Translations under genes and position numbers: made by a program
In this document: positions 9,104 through 20,131 of the stretch, one piece after another
Layout of the letters: every line of letters begins with the position of its first letter
Numbering within the stretch: position 1 is the first letter of the stretch
Assembly (NCBI GenBank): GCA_000333235.1
Contig: CAPN01000051.1
Span: forward strand, 744,001-808,000
Reading direction: 5' to 3'
DNA from: Pseudoalteromonas luteoviolacea B = ATCC 29581
GTDB taxonomy: Bacteria > Pseudomonadota > Gammaproteobacteria > Enterobacterales > Alteromonadaceae
DNA length: 64,000 nt
The notes under the pieces: model-generated
What the model saw: only the letters and a program-made list of their open reading frames with translations
What the model was told of the DNA's origin: nothing
Databases searched by the model: none

Positions 9104-10549
9104 TTAGCGAGGCAAACTTGGGAACGCGACCTCTGCCATATCGTGCATAACGCGAACAACTTGGCAGCTATAACCAAACTCATTATCGTACCATACATAA
9201 AGCACAACGCGATCGCCATCTACAATCGTCGCTTGAGAATCAACTACACCCGCATAACGACTCCCTACTAAGTCACTTGAAACGATCTCAGTAGAAGCAG
9301 TGTAATCAATTTGGTCACGCAAGCTTGAATAAAGTGCCGTGTCACGTAAAAACTCGTTCAGTTCTTCACGAGTTGTCGCCGTATTCAAGTTCAAGTTGAT
9401 AATAGCCATTGACACATTTGGTGTCGGCACGCGAATAGCGTTACCAGTTAACTTGCCGGCAAGCTCAGGAAGTGCTTTTGCTACCGCTTTAGCAGCACCA
9501 GTTTCCGTGATAACCATGTTAAGCGCTGCAGCACGACCACGACGGTCTGCTTTGTGGTAGTTATCAATTAAGTTCTGGTCGTTCGTGTACGAGTGCACCG
9601 TTTCAACGTGACCATTTTTAATGCCAAACTTATCATTCACCGCTTTTAATACTGGTGTGATCGCATTTGTAGTGCAGCTTGCTGCTGAAACAATTTTATC
9701 TTCCGTTAAGATAGATTTGTTGTTTACACCATAAACTACATTCTTAATGTCGCCCTTTGCAGGTGCTGTAAGCAACACTTTTGATGCGCCTTTCGATTTT
9801 AAATGTAAACCAAGACCAGCTTCGTCTTTCCAAATACCTGTGTTGTCTACGATAAGCGCATTTTCGATTCCGTATTGCGTGTAATCGATTTCGTCAGGTG
9901 AGTTTGCGTAAATAACTTGGATGTACGCACCGTTAGCTTTAATTGCATTACGTTCATTATCAACGGTAATTGAACCATTGAATGGACCATGGATCGAGTC
10001 GCGACGAAGTAAACTAGCACGCTTCTCTAGGTCACCGTCTCGTCCACCACGAACGACGATCGCGCGTAAACGTAAATCAGCATGTGCGCCGCCGCGTTCA
10101 ATGAGCAAACGCGCCAATAGACGACCGATACGACCAAAACCATACAACACAACATCACGTGGTTGACTGCTATTGTCTTTGTCTAGCAGCTCTGCAAGTT
10201 CATCAGTCAAATAAGCTTCAACTGAACGGCCTTCACCTGCATTTTTATAAATATAAGCGTATGCCAATTTACCTAAATCAATGCGTGCAGGGGCTAATTT
10301 CATTTTTGTAAGCGCTTCTAAAAATGGGAAGCTTTCACGTAAACGAAGTTTGCTTGCTTCAAAACGGGCTACTGTTTTATGTGCTTTAATTACATCAATT
10401 GCACTAGCAGAGACTAATGGACGGCCATAGATAGCAACTTCAATGCCTGAATTGCGATATAAACGACCAATAATTGGTAGCATGCTTTCAGCATAGTCTT
10501 GGCGCTCTTGCCAGCTGTTTTGGTATTCTTGCTCGTGAGATAAGGTCAT
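9104..10549 (-). CDS. gap: Glyceraldehyde-3-phosphate dehydrogenase, long form with N-terminal extension
   Basis: NAD(P)-dependent GAPDH of 481 aa, about 140 residues longer than classical ~335-aa enzymes. The dinucleotide-binding motif LYGFGRIGRLLA starts only at ~135. The catalytic cysteine is C292 in ASCTTNAITPV, and the C-terminus has the usual WYDNEFGYS. The first ~125 residues are a helical extension found in a subset of proteobacterial GAPDHs. This form is distinct from GapA/Epd and may work in gluconeogenesis; I infer that from the class, not from the sequence. A leader of ~150 bp separates it from the divergent DUF2989 gene, with a possible hairpin at 10589-10611. Confidence 0.93.
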   Translation of the reverse strand: MTLSHEQEYQNSWQERQDYAESMLPIIGRLYRNSGIEVAIYGRPLVSASAIDVIKAHKTVARFEASKLRLRESFPFLEALTKMKLAPARIDLGKLAYAYIYKNAGEGRSVEAYLTDELAELLDKDNSSQPRDVVLYGFGRIGRLLARLLIERGGAHADLRLRAIVVRGGRDGDLEKRASLLRRDSIHGPFNGSITVDNERNAIKANGAYIQVIYANSPDEIDYTQYGIENALIVDNTGIWKDEAGLGLHLKSKGASKVLLTAPAKGDIKNVVYGVNNKSILTEDKIVSAASCTTNAITPVLKAVNDKFGIKNGHVETVHSYTNDQNLIDNYHKADRRGRAAALNMVITETGAAKAVAKALPELAGKLTGNAIRVPTPNVSMAIINLNLNTATTREELNEFLRDTALYSSLRDQIDYTASTEIVSSDLVGSRYAGVVDSQATIVDGDRVVLYVWYDNEFGYSCQVVRVMHDMAEVAFPSLPR

Positions 10550-10588
10550 GTTTTTTTTGCCTAATAAACAATTTTCTTTGAACGGATA

Positions 10589-10611
10589 GCCTCTTCGGAT
10601 CTGAAGGAGGC
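10589..10611 (-). other. Possible hairpin in the GAPDH leader
   Basis: On the minus strand, arms GCCT-C-CTTC and GAAGAGGC (one bulged C) flank a 6-nt loop, ~40 bp upstream of the GAPDH start. It is not followed by a U-run, so not a plain terminator. It may be an mRNA-stability or regulatory structure, or chance. Confidence 0.3.
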
Positions 10612-10705
10612 AGCGCTATTTTAATAGAAACCCGTGCATTTCTCCACTGTTACAATATAAAACCTTAAGCTAGAATAAAGTCGTAGACTGACATGAGGGT
10701 AAAAA

Positions 10706-11506
10706 ATGACAATAAAAAGAGCCGCTATTTTGAGTTGCTTATTACTAACAGGATGTGAAGAGCCTCTGACTTTAAACAGTATTTGCGAATCCACCCCACA
10801 CATGTGTAGTGATTTAAACCAAGATAGTCACTGTAAAGAAGAGCGTGCGGAGGTTATTTTTGCGCGTTATTACGAATATAAAAAACCAACTGAAGAAAAC
10901 AAATATACTTTACTTAAAAACTTTGAAAGTTACGGTAAGTGTATTTCGCTTGCTGCTCAAATTGAACACATAAAGCTCAAAGAAAAAACCACTTCTCGCG
11001 TAGAGGGACAATTAACTGCGCAAAAAGAAATGTATCGATTATATCAAGATACTAAAGGCACCACTCATCCAGGCCTGTTGTACTTCCATTGGTCGCGCCA
11101 AAACGACGAAGAGGCGCTAACCAAACTCTTACAAATGGAAGAAACCGACAAAGTTAAGAAAAATAAAGAGATGCAATTGTTCTTAGCCTCGTACTACGCC
11201 AAAGTTGACGTAGATAAAACCATTAACATTTTGTATAACGTCTTAGAGTTAAATAAAGCAGGTGAACAACCTCCGGTTGAAGTCTATGCCACGCTTGTTA
11301 GTTTGTATTACAAACAAGATAAATTTAAGCACGCTTATACCTTTGCCCGTGTTGCTCAGCTTTCAGGGTTTAATGACATTGAAATTTTACCGATAAAACA
11401 CCAGTTAACCAGTCAAGGTAAAGACCTCAGCCCATTAGACGATTTGGCACAAAAAACGTACGACAGTATTCAAGGCGGTGAGTTTATTTCACCAAGAGGT
11501 ATTTAA
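10706..11506 (+). CDS. DUF2989-family lipoprotein
   Basis: A 266-residue protein with a short lipoprotein signal (lipobox LLTGC, Cys17) followed by a cysteine-containing segment (C27, C34, C43). The remainder is alpha-helical and TPR-like (LQMEETDKVKKNKEMQLFLA, then ASYYAKVDVDKTINILYNVL). This matches the DUF2989 family of Alteromonadales and Vibrionales, whose function is unknown to me. The residue after Cys is Glu, so outer-membrane sorting is likely. A possible promoter sits just upstream (TTACAA near 10651 with TAGAAT near 10672). It converges on ihfA and shares the terminator at 11551-11575. Confidence 0.8.
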   Translation: MTIKRAAILSCLLLTGCEEPLTLNSICESTPHMCSDLNQDSHCKEERAEVIFARYYEYKKPTEENKYTLLKNFESYGKCISLAAQIEHIKLKEKTTSRVEGQLTAQKEMYRLYQDTKGTTHPGLLYFHWSRQNDEEALTKLLQMEETDKVKKNKEMQLFLASYYAKVDVDKTINILYNVLELNKAGEQPPVEVYATLVSLYYKQDKFKHAYTFARVAQLSGFNDIEILPIKHQLTSQGKDLSPLDDLAQKTYDSIQGGEFISPRGI

Positions 11507-11550
11507 CAGCCATTTGACACATTTATGGGGTATAGACTTCTCAACGAAAC

Positions 11551-11575
11551 AAAAAGGCAGCTTGCGCTGCCTTTT
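11551..11575. terminator. Bidirectional terminator between the DUF2989 gene and ihfA
   Basis: AAAAAGGCAG, then a CTTGCG loop, then CTGCCTTTT. T-runs exist on both strands; it lies 3 bp after the ihfA stop (minus) and 45 bp after the DUF2989 stop (plus). Confidence 0.87.
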
Positions 11576-11578
11576 CCG

Positions 11579-11875
11579 TTATTGCTTGCTGGTTCCCACT
11601 TCAACTCGTGTTTTCAGCTTTTGTCCTGGTCTGAACGTGACAACACGACGTGCCGAAATTGGAATATCTTCACCCGTTTTAGGGTTTCGTCCAGGTCGCT
11701 CTTTTTTGTCACGGAGATCAAAATTACCAAAGCCAGAGAGCTTGACTTGCTCGCCCTTCTCTAGCGCTGAGCGGATTTCTTCAAAAAACGCTTCAACTAA
11801 GTCTTTGGCATCCTTTTTATTAATCCCCAACTTTTCAAATAGGTGTTCAGCTATGTCGGCTTTAGTAAGCGCCAT
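11579..11875 (-). CDS. ihfA: Integration host factor subunit alpha
   Basis: The 98-residue alpha subunit of the IHF heterodimer, which bends DNA at specific sites in recombination, replication and transcription. It starts [20 protein letters not shown] and carries the DNA-binding beta-arm [20 protein letters not shown] with the intercalating proline at the arm tip. Length matches E. coli IhfA (99 aa). It begins 2 bp after pheT, giving the conserved pheS-pheT-ihfA order of gammaproteobacteria, and so is at least partly co-transcribed with the phenylalanyl-tRNA synthetase genes. Confidence 0.97.
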   Translation of the reverse strand: MALTKADIAEHLFEKLGINKKDAKDLVEAFFEEIRSALEKGEQVKLSGFGNFDLRDKKERPGRNPKTGEDIPISARRVVTFRPGQKLKTRVEVGTSKQ

Positions 11876-11877
11876 AT

Positions 11878-14265
11878 CTAGTCCCTCAACGATGCATTAA
11901 ATTGTTTAGCCAATTCGGCTACCACGTTGTCAACAACCAGATTGATGTCTTTCTCTTCGAGCGTTCTATCAACTGCTTGTAGTGTAAGGGCAATGGCTAA
12001 ACTCTTAAAATTCGGCTCAATACCTTTACCCTTGTACACATCGAACAAGTTTAGGTCAACTAATTGATTTCCGCCAACTTTCTCAATGCAATTTAAAATA
12101 TCGCCTATTTTTACGTCATCTGCAACTAAAATAGCAATATCGCGTCGATTTGATGGAAATTTAGACAACTTTGCCACTTCTGGAATATGACGATTACTCA
12201 GAGCCGAGACTTCAATTTCAAATACATATGCCGTTTGGTTCAAATCAAGGCTTTTTTGAAGTTGTGGATGTAATGCACCAATAAAGCCTACTTTACGATC
12301 GTTTAAATAAATCGCCGCAGATTGCCCTGGGTGAAGCCCATCGCTCGCTTGCGCTTTAAAGCGAAATTTCTTTGCATTATTCGTTAGTGCTAATAACGCT
12401 TCAACATCACCTTTTACATCAAAGAAATCTACTGGTTTAGAGGTGACAGACCAATGCTCGGTATGTGTATTACCGTAAGCTATACCACCTAATACAGCAA
12501 CTTGTTCAACTCCATTCTCAGCTTTTTCGTTTTTCAAAAACTTTAAGCCATGTTCAAACAAGCGAATTCTATTTTGTTGGCGGTTTTGGTTATAAACAAC
12601 CGCACTAACTAAACCTGGCATTAAACTCACACGCATCGCTGACATTTCAACCGAAATTGGGTGAGGTAATACTAACGCATCACTTTCTGGATGAAGTTGT
12701 TGTTGTACTTTGGGATCGACAAAACTATACGTGATGGCTTCTTGATAGCCACGAGCAACTAACGCATGTCGAAGCGACTTAACACTTAAACTTGCTTCTT
12801 TGTGTTGGCTCATTTTTAAAGACGCTGTTGGTGCAATATTTGGGATATTGTTATAACCAAATACACGGGCAACTTCTTCAATCAAATCTTCTTCAATACT
12901 GATATCAAAACGATAGCTCGGTACTAGCGCACTCCATGTATCATTTTCAAACGTAACCTCTAAACCAAGGCGAGTTAATATATCAGATACTTTAGCATTA
13001 TCTATGTGATAGCCAACTACACGGTCCAAACGTTCACGACGCAGCGTGACCTGTGTTTGTTTCGGAAGGTCTGCCTCAGAGACAGCCTCAATAATTGGAC
13101 CTGGTTGACCTCCTGCGATGTCGATCAACAATGCCGTTGCACGTTCCATTGCATCGCGCTGCAATTGATAATCTACACCACGTTCATAACGATGCGAGGC
13201 GTCAGTATGCAAACCATAACCACGAGCCTGTCCAGCAATCGCTAATGGATTAAAAAACGCACTTTCGAGCAATACATCGGTTGTGCCTTCTTTTACTCCA
13301 GATGCTTCACCGCCAAAAATACCGGCAATTGCAAGCGCTTTGTTATGGTCTGCAATCACAAGCGTTGATGACTTAAGCTTCGCAGTATTACCGTCTAATA
13401 ATACAAGCTCTTCATCTTCATGAGCATTACGAACCTTAATACCACCTTCGATTGCATTCAAATCAAACGCATGCATTGGGTGACCTAGCTCAAGCAATAC
13501 ATAATTCGTTACGTCTACCACAGGATCAATCGAGCGGATCCCAGAACGTCGTAATTTTTCTACCATCCAAAGCGGTGTAACGGCATCAAGATTAATGCCT
13601 TTGACTACTCGACCTAAATAACGTGGACAAGCTTGCGAATTCACTAATTCAATCGAAATAGTATCGTGAATTGCAGCAGCAACCGCAGGAATCTCAATTT
13701 CATTGACATCAATGCTATTTAATACACCAACTTCTCGAGCTAACCCTTTAATTCCTAGACAGTCGCTACGGTTTGGAGTTAAATCGACATCAATTGTCAC
13801 ATCATTTAACGCGAAGTATTCGCGAATATCTGTACCGATTGGTGCGTCTTGTGGAAGCTCAATAATACCATCTGAGTTCTCAGACATACCTAATTCTTCA
13901 AACGCACAAAGCATCCCGTGCGAAGGTTGACCACGCAATTTCGCTTTCTTGATTTTAAAATCACCCGGGAGGATTGCACCAACTTTCGCAACTACAACTT
14001 TTAAACCTTGACGACAGTTTGCGGCACCACAGACAATATCTAAAAGTTCGTGGTCACCTACATCCACTTTTGTAACGCGTAGTTTATCCGCGTCTGGATG
14101 TTGACCACATTCTATGACTTCACCAATCACAACACCTGAAAACTCGCCTGCTACTGGCTCTAAACCATCGACTTCAAGACCAGCCATTGAGAGCTGTTCA
14201 GAGAGCGTATGCGTGTCGATTGCAGGATTTACCCATTCACGTAGCCACTTTTCACTAAATTTCAT
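11878..14265 (-). CDS. pheT: Phenylalanyl-tRNA synthetase beta subunit
   Basis: The 795-residue beta chain of the alpha2-beta2 enzyme that charges tRNA-Phe. Domains in order: tRNA-binding EMAP-like domain (~40-150), B3/B4 editing domain (~205-400), B5 domain (~405-475), the catalytic-like core, and a C-terminal ferredoxin-fold anticodon-binding domain (~700-795, starting near [13 protein letters not shown]). Length equals that of E. coli PheT. It starts 14 bp after the pheS stop, so the two are co-translated. Confidence 0.98.
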   Translation of the reverse strand: MKFSEKWLREWVNPAIDTHTLSEQLSMAGLEVDGLEPVAGEFSGVVIGEVIECGQHPDADKLRVTKVDVGDHELLDIVCGAANCRQGLKVVVAKVGAILPGDFKIKKAKLRGQPSHGMLCAFEELGMSENSDGIIELPQDAPIGTDIREYFALNDVTIDVDLTPNRSDCLGIKGLAREVGVLNSIDVNEIEIPAVAAAIHDTISIELVNSQACPRYLGRVVKGINLDAVTPLWMVEKLRRSGIRSIDPVVDVTNYVLLELGHPMHAFDLNAIEGGIKVRNAHEDEELVLLDGNTAKLKSSTLVIADHNKALAIAGIFGGEASGVKEGTTDVLLESAFFNPLAIAGQARGYGLHTDASHRYERGVDYQLQRDAMERATALLIDIAGGQPGPIIEAVSEADLPKQTQVTLRRERLDRVVGYHIDNAKVSDILTRLGLEVTFENDTWSALVPSYRFDISIEEDLIEEVARVFGYNNIPNIAPTASLKMSQHKEASLSVKSLRHALVARGYQEAITYSFVDPKVQQQLHPESDALVLPHPISVEMSAMRVSLMPGLVSAVVYNQNRQQNRIRLFEHGLKFLKNEKAENGVEQVAVLGGIAYGNTHTEHWSVTSKPVDFFDVKGDVEALLALTNNAKKFRFKAQASDGLHPGQSAAIYLNDRKVGFIGALHPQLQKSLDLNQTAYVFEIEVSALSNRHIPEVAKLSKFPSNRRDIAILVADDVKIGDILNCIEKVGGNQLVDLNLFDVYKGKGIEPNFKSLAIALTLQAVDRTLEEKDINLVVDNVVAELAKQFNASLRD

Positions 14266-14279
14266 TGTTCACGTCACTC

Positions 14280-15326
<1,047 letters not shown>

Positions 15327-15331
15327 TGTTT

Positions 15332-15352
15332 CTAGATTGAACTAAAAAACAT
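15332..15352 (-). CDS. Candidate Phe-containing leader peptide for pheST (speculative)
   Basis: ATG-TTT-TTT-AGT-TCA-ATC-TAG would encode MFFSSI. E. coli pheST is controlled by the leader peptide PheM, which is rich in Phe, so a frame with tandem Phe codons just before a hairpin is suggestive. Against it: no clear ribosome-binding site, only two Phe codons, and no terminator hairpin with a U-run. It may be coincidence in AT-rich DNA. Confidence 0.2.
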   Translation of the reverse strand: MFFSSI

Positions 15353-15458
15353 TATTCGGGCATAGCATGAAAACATGCCATTAAATAAACGCTTATAATA
15401 CCCGAAATGAAGGTAAATAGGCTAGCGCCATAAACTTGTATTTGCTAAATATTTAACG

Positions 15459-16160
15459 CTAAATACCCAATGTCGACTTAATGAATGGTATCGTGAGTTT
15501 TCGTTGTGCAGCCATCGACGCATGGTCAAGTTTATCAAGCACATCAAGAAGTGCTCGCATATCGCGACTTAAACGAGTTAATAAAAATCGGGAACAATCA
15601 TCGCTCAACTCTAACCCTCTCATCTTCGCTCGACGCACGAGTGCTTCAGCTTTATCATCGTCACTCATTGAACGAATTTGAAACGTTGTTCCCCACGTTA
15701 AGCGTGATTCTAAGTCAGGTAGAGATAAGTTCAACATATTGGGTAATAAATCCGCCGCGACTACGAGTAACTTTCCGGCTTCATTAACACGATTAAAAAA
15801 GTTAAAAAGGGATTTTTCCCACGCTGCATTGCCGGCTATCAATTGTAAATCATCAATACAGATGACATCTAAAGTTTCGAGCCCATCAAGCATCTCCGGT
15901 CCGTAATCTAGTACTTCCCTTAATGAAAGTAACATTGTAGATAGCCCTAACTCTTGGGCATAAACGCATGTTGCATAGAGTAGATGTGACTTTCCTGAAT
16001 CGGCCAAACCACATAAATAAGTGAACTGAAATTGGCTTTCGCGCTTTACGAAACTTGCTTTTAAGTGATTCACTTCAAGAGATTGTTCACCACCAAAATA
16101 GGACGAAAAGGTTTCATCGTCTGGCAAAGTCACCGGCAATGCCATTTGCATAGGCTCCAT
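15459..16160 (-). CDS. hda: Hda, DnaA regulatory inactivator
   Basis: AAA+ protein that, with the DNA-loaded beta clamp, stimulates ATP hydrolysis by DnaA to prevent re-initiation. Walker A-like GLADSGKSHLLYA, Walker B VICIDDLQ and a C-terminal segment MAAQRKLTIPFIKSTLGI match Hda and DnaA domain III. I choose the ATG at 16160: it shares a base with the stop of the upstream gene (TAATG), the classic coupling signal, and it keeps the clamp-binding-like QMALPV near the N-terminus. The ATG at 16175 would add five residues; one at 16145 would lose the clamp motif. Follows DUF2066. Confidence 0.92.
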   Translation of the reverse strand: MEPMQMALPVTLPDDETFSSYFGGEQSLEVNHLKASFVKRESQFQFTYLCGLADSGKSHLLYATCVYAQELGLSTMLLSLREVLDYGPEMLDGLETLDVICIDDLQLIAGNAAWEKSLFNFFNRVNEAGKLLVVAADLLPNMLNLSLPDLESRLTWGTTFQIRSMSDDDKAEALVRRAKMRGLELSDDCSRFLLTRLSRDMRALLDVLDKLDHASMAAQRKLTIPFIKSTLGI

Positions 16161-17230
16161 TACTGGTCTACCCATTCGTAAATCAAATCCGTTTCATTAT
16201 CTACATGATAAAATACACTAGGATCAATATACACCCGTAATGTCTGTTCTAACGATAACGCTTTTTTCAAATCTGAAATCGAATTGACGTGAGCAATATC
16301 GAATTCAACAACATCGCCTTTTCGAGAAAAGACATCCACGTCTTTTATAGAACTGATTGTTTGTAAACGCCGTTTAATTCGTTCAACTTGTTCAAACGTA
16401 ACAAGCTTGCGAACCGTTAAGCGACTTGTTGTTCTAGTGGCTTGAGCGGAGTTTTCAATAGAGAACTCTTGCAAAAGTGACTTCGCTAAGCTTTCGACCA
16501 TTTGACTTATGATAACTTGTTGATCACCCACTAGTTGCTGTGCTTCAAAATTTTGTGCATCTGTCTGTCTCCACTCCAACATCCAGCTGCTGCTTGCCGG
16601 CTGTTGAAACACACGCGCGGTAATAACTCGCTCTGCGCCGTATCGTTTTGAGGCTGTTTCAACTTGTGCTGAAAAATTGCCCCACACTTCAGTCACCCCA
16701 ACTTGCATGCGATCTTCCAGATCGAGTAAGGGTACTAAGATAGGTAAACCCCATTCTGCTGCTTTGTCGTAAATTAATCGTTCTAGCTGAGGGTAACTTT
16801 CGCGTGTAATAAAATCTCTGTTGTTATTATCTTCAATAACCATCCAAAGCACGATTTGGGGACGACGATTGCCCCAGAAGGGCCAATTGGCTTTCCTGAC
16901 TAACTCATTTACCTTTTGCTCTTCAAATAAAAATCGGGCTGCAACCCCACCTTCTGGATAATCAACGTATTCGTATTTTTTAAGGTAAAAGCTGTAGTCT
17001 CGCAGCGCCTGCTTTACAAGCGGATGAGAATCAACGTTTTCTAATCCTGTGAGCTTTTTTATAACGTGTACGAATGCTTGTTGCCCTGCATCAATTCGAG
17101 CTTGTCGGGATTTATCAGCAACGGAGATACTGCTTTGATAAAGATCGGCCATTTCTACCGCCCAATTCGCGGTAGAAAAAATAAATAAAGAGAAAAACGT
17201 GATGAGTCTTAGTAACATAAGTTGTTTCAA
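16160..17230 (-). CDS. DUF2066-domain exported protein
   Basis: A 356-residue protein with an N-terminal signal peptide (~1-24, ending near FSTANWA) and the DUF2066 pattern: VAVADKSRQAR-like region, ARF.FEEQKVNELV, then P-F-W-G-N-R-R-P near 120, and VLWMVIED. Genes of this family often lie immediately upstream of hda in Alteromonadales and Pseudomonas, as here, but the periplasmic function is unknown. It overlaps hda by one base (TAATG), so they should be translated together. Confidence 0.88.
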   Translation of the reverse strand: MKQLMLLRLITFFSLFIFSTANWAVEMADLYQSSISVADKSRQARIDAGQQAFVHVIKKLTGLENVDSHPLVKQALRDYSFYLKKYEYVDYPEGGVAARFLFEEQKVNELVRKANWPFWGNRRPQIVLWMVIEDNNNRDFITRESYPQLERLIYDKAAEWGLPILVPLLDLEDRMQVGVTEVWGNFSAQVETASKRYGAERVITARVFQQPASSSWMLEWRQTDAQNFEAQQLVGDQQVIISQMVESLAKSLLQEFSIENSAQATRTTSRLTVRKLVTFEQVERIKRRLQTISSIKDVDVFSRKGDVVEFDIAHVNSISDLKKALSLEQTLRVYIDPSVFYHVDNETDLIYEWVDQ

Positions 17231-17372
17231 TGACGATGTATAACGATGATCCTAAAACAAACTGAACCAAATGAAAACAGTAATTTAATAGGCCTTACCG
17301 AACAGTATTTTTATGTGGGCATATCAAACGCTTTTTAAAGAATTGAATGCCTCGCTCTAAGTTTAACTACGC

Positions 17373-18536
17373 TTAATCCACCACCGATTGATTTTTTCCC
17401 CTTGACTTAGCTTCATATAAATTAACGTCGGCTTGAACAAGCATACCTTCAGCATTAAAAAGCGTTTTACGATTCGATGTTACGCCGATACTCGCACCAA
17501 GTGTCACTTCCTGATTACAGGATAAAAGCATAGGTTTGCGGATTGTCGATAAAATTCGCTCTACTAACTGATTAAGTTCACTGTCATTTAACCCTTCATC
17601 TATTAATACAACAAACTCATCACCTCCTAGCCTAGATACGGTGTCGTAATCTCGAACGCTTTTTACTAAGCGTTTAGCCACTTCTACGAGTACCTCATCG
17701 CCACTATGATGGCCATAGTTATCATTTACTGGTTTAAAATCATCCAAATCAATGTAAATAACATGTATTTCGACTTCTGTTCGAGTTGACTTAGCGGATA
17801 GACGCTCTAATTCTCGAAACAAATATTTACGATTTGCAAGTCCGGTTAGGCTATCGTGCAAACTTTCAAACTCTAATTTTTGTTGCAATGATTCACTTTT
17901 TTTCATCTCCATTCGCAACTCAGCAAGGCTTTTCTGTAATTCATGAGTACGTTCTTGCACGCGTTCTTCTAATTGCTTTTGGTAGGACTGCAATGACTCA
18001 TTGGCTTCAACTAACGCTTGTTGAATATTAAATGCGTCTAAAGCGGATGAAATTACATGGCTAATCGCGTAAAGCACATCAATAATTACACCTGAATATT
18101 CATCTTCTTTGCGATAGGACTGGATAATAAAGGCCCCCATGAAGTGATTACGATTGATAAGGGGAAAGCACAACCATTGTTTTGGAACAGTACCAAGTAC
18201 CTTTACGGACCCTTCTTGCATTAACTGATTGATTTGTGACTCATTATAATTACATACCTGCTGACAATTTAATGCATAAGCGGTGAGCGATTTACCAATT
18301 TCATCGACTGGCACATCATCGAGCTCTTCAGCACGAATATCATCTTTAACATCGTGAAAGTAAGGAAAAGACAATCGACCATTTTCCTTAAATAGAACAA
18401 CGTAAAAATTATCTGCGTAGGTGATGTTTTGTAATATACAATGGATGTCTAATAAAAACCGCTGTATTGAATCGCTCGTATTTAAACAAGCGACTATGTG
18501 AGTGACGCTATCAATAACCTGATCATTTTTAAACAT
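17373..18536 (-). CDS. Diguanylate cyclase with N-terminal GAF domain
   Basis: A c-di-GMP synthase. Residues ~10-180 are a GAF-type sensor, ~180-220 a helical coiled coil (ALVEANESLQSYQKQLEERV), and ~220-385 the GGDEF domain with an intact RLGGDEF active site. An inhibitory-site RxxD (RDYD) stands five residues before GGDEF, so product feedback is expected. No membrane segment, so it is cytoplasmic. I prefer the ATG at 18536; a TTG at 18548 lies only 1 nt from the GGAG sequence. The GAF ligand is unknown. Monocistronic. Confidence 0.9.
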   Translation of the reverse strand: MFKNDQVIDSVTHIVACLNTSDSIQRFLLDIHCILQNITYADNFYVVLFKENGRLSFPYFHDVKDDIRAEELDDVPVDEIGKSLTAYALNCQQVCNYNESQINQLMQEGSVKVLGTVPKQWLCFPLINRNHFMGAFIIQSYRKEDEYSGVIIDVLYAISHVISSALDAFNIQQALVEANESLQSYQKQLEERVQERTHELQKSLAELRMEMKKSESLQQKLEFESLHDSLTGLANRKYLFRELERLSAKSTRTEVEIHVIYIDLDDFKPVNDNYGHHSGDEVLVEVAKRLVKSVRDYDTVSRLGGDEFVVLIDEGLNDSELNQLVERILSTIRKPMLLSCNQEVTLGASIGVTSNRKTLFNAEGMLVQADVNLYEAKSRGKNQSVVD

Positions 18537-18665
18537 ATCAATTAACAAGCTCCTGCGTTATCTGTTAAGTAAAGCGCAGAATTGATAAATGGCAAACTGA
18601 TTTTCAAACTCATTGGAATTACATAAAAACCCGTAGATCTTGAATTGGTGAGGACATAAAATATC

Positions 18666-18681
18666 TACAATCAATATTGTA
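18666..18681. promoter_or_regulatory. Inverted repeat upstream of gloA
   Basis: TACAAT-CAAT-ATTGTA, perfect 6-bp arms 55 bp upstream of the gloA start. It is shaped like an operator for a dimeric regulator, but no regulator is adjacent. It is AT-rich and may be fortuitous. Confidence 0.3.
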
Positions 18682-18735
18682 ATTCTGTACTTATCGTTAC
18701 ATTAAACAATACGGGCCCAATTAAAAGAGTATAAA

Positions 18736-19176
18736 ATGAAATATCTACACACCATGGTTCGCGTCAAAGACTTAAATGCATCTCTGGCATTTTATTGTGA
18801 TTTACTCGGCCTAGAAGTCGTAAAACAAAAAGAGTATGAAACAGGACGTTTTACATTGGTTTATTTAGCAGCCCCAGCACAAAAAGAAGAAGCGTTGCAA
18901 AGTGGCGCACCTACACTTGAACTAACGTATAACTGGGAAACTGAAAACTATACAGGTGGGCGCAACTTTGGTCATTTAGCCTTCGAAGTTGAGAATATCT
19001 ACGCGCTATGTCAAAAACTACAAAACGCTGGTATTACCCTAAATCGCCCTCCAAGAGACGGACATATGGCGTTTGTGCGCTCACCCGATGGGATCTCTAT
19101 CGAGTTATTACAAAAAGGCCAACCACGTGAGCCACAGGAGCCGTGGAAATCAATGCCAAATACTGGGCACTGGTGA
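18736..19176 (+). CDS. gloA: Lactoylglutathione lyase (glyoxalase I)
   Basis: A 146-residue VOC-fold metalloenzyme that converts the methylglyoxal-glutathione hemithioacetal to S-lactoylglutathione. Metal ligands are seen as H5 (LHTMVRV), E in [10 protein letters not shown] in [10 protein letters not shown] and E in [10 protein letters not shown]. The duplicated beta-alpha-beta-beta-beta layout is complete. The ATG start at 18736 is 4 bp beyond an AAGAG-like site. Monocistronic; detoxifies a by-product of glycolysis. Confidence 0.92.
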   Translation: MKYLHTMVRVKDLNASLAFYCDLLGLEVVKQKEYETGRFTLVYLAAPAQKEEALQSGAPTLELTYNWETENYTGGRNFGHLAFEVENIYALCQKLQNAGITLNRPPRDGHMAFVRSPDGISIELLQKGQPREPQEPWKSMPNTGHW

Positions 19177-19219
19177 TGTAAAAACGAACTCGATTGCGAG
19201 TGACTATTTTCAAAACAGT

Positions 19220-19966
19220 CTATTCGATATACATTGCAACCAACTGTGAAAGTTCTGCTTGCACAGTTGGCTTTGCAAGTAACGATTCGACAACCATAAA
19301 ACTTTCACTTCGCAAAGGTAACGCCATAATATGTCGCGTAAACCGGTCATGTGGTAGTTCAGAAATATGAAATACCCCCTTCCAATCATTTTGCCTCTCC
19401 AAATAACGACGTGTTTTTCGACTCACTATTGCAGTGTCTAATCGCCCTTTTAGCACCATCTCTAAGAGCTGTAACTCTTCATTTGTATTGACGCGCTCTA
19501 GCTTTTCCTCTTGGGCAAGTTCGTCTACCCCAAAATAACGATATCCCAAAATTCCCCCGACTGTTTTGCCAATCAGTGTAGCCCGCCCTTCATATTCGAA
19601 GGGTTTATTCTTATTCGAGACAAAATCATCCACATCTTCTACTAACGAATTAGTCCAAAGGTACTTTTGCCGATTTACATCGCCGAACCAAATAGGGTTT
19701 ACACCAAGTACTAAGCCATCTAGTTGATTATCTTCAATGAGTTTATCTAAACGCTTACGGGGTAAATAGTGAGTTATAAATTGAACCGAATCCTGATGAC
19801 GATTGAATAACGCAGCAATATCGTAATAAAGCCCTTGCTCTTCAGTTAGGTCGATAATATAAGGCGCTTTTAAATGATAAACATATAAGGTTACTGCGGG
19901 CCTCCCATGTGCCATAAACGCACACAAAACTATAAGCCCAAGTACAGTTGCGAAGATACGCGCCAT
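19220..19966 (-). CDS. Periplasmic substrate-binding protein (SBP_bac_3-like)
   Basis: A 248-residue protein with a signal peptide (~1-21, ending AHG) and the extracellular solute-binding family 3 fold: an N-terminal lobe with ALYHLKAPYI-like strand, EDNQLDGLVLG, then FVSNKNKPF, ETL.GKTVGGILGYRY, and a C-terminal MALPLRSESF. Such single proteins in Alteromonadales often lack a permease, as here. The ligand may be an amino acid, or the domain may serve signalling. I cannot go further; no transporter gene is adjacent. Confidence 0.75.
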   Translation of the reverse strand: MARIFATVLGLIVLCAFMAHGRPAVTLYVYHLKAPYIIDLTEEQGLYYDIAALFNRHQDSVQFITHYLPRKRLDKLIEDNQLDGLVLGVNPIWFGDVNRQKYLWTNSLVEDVDDFVSNKNKPFEYEGRATLIGKTVGGILGYRYFGVDELAQEEKLERVNTNEELQLLEMVLKGRLDTAIVSRKTRRYLERQNDWKGVFHISELPHDRFTRHIMALPLRSESFMVVESLLAKPTVQAELSQLVAMYIE

Positions 19967-20131
19967 AATTCCTTCAAATTCTACTTTGTAATCACTTTTA
20001 AAGCTTTTGCCAGATACTACGGTAAGTCAAGTTCAAGGATTTTTACATGGCTTGGTTGCTATGCGATACTGGCATCTAAATCTATCTAAGAGTCAATTTA
20101 CGCTCATAGTTGCAACAAGTAAACAGGTCAA

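Noticed and set aside
11478..11900. Plus-strand frame across ihfA
   Set aside because: It is the shadow of ihfA and the shared terminator; no coding features.
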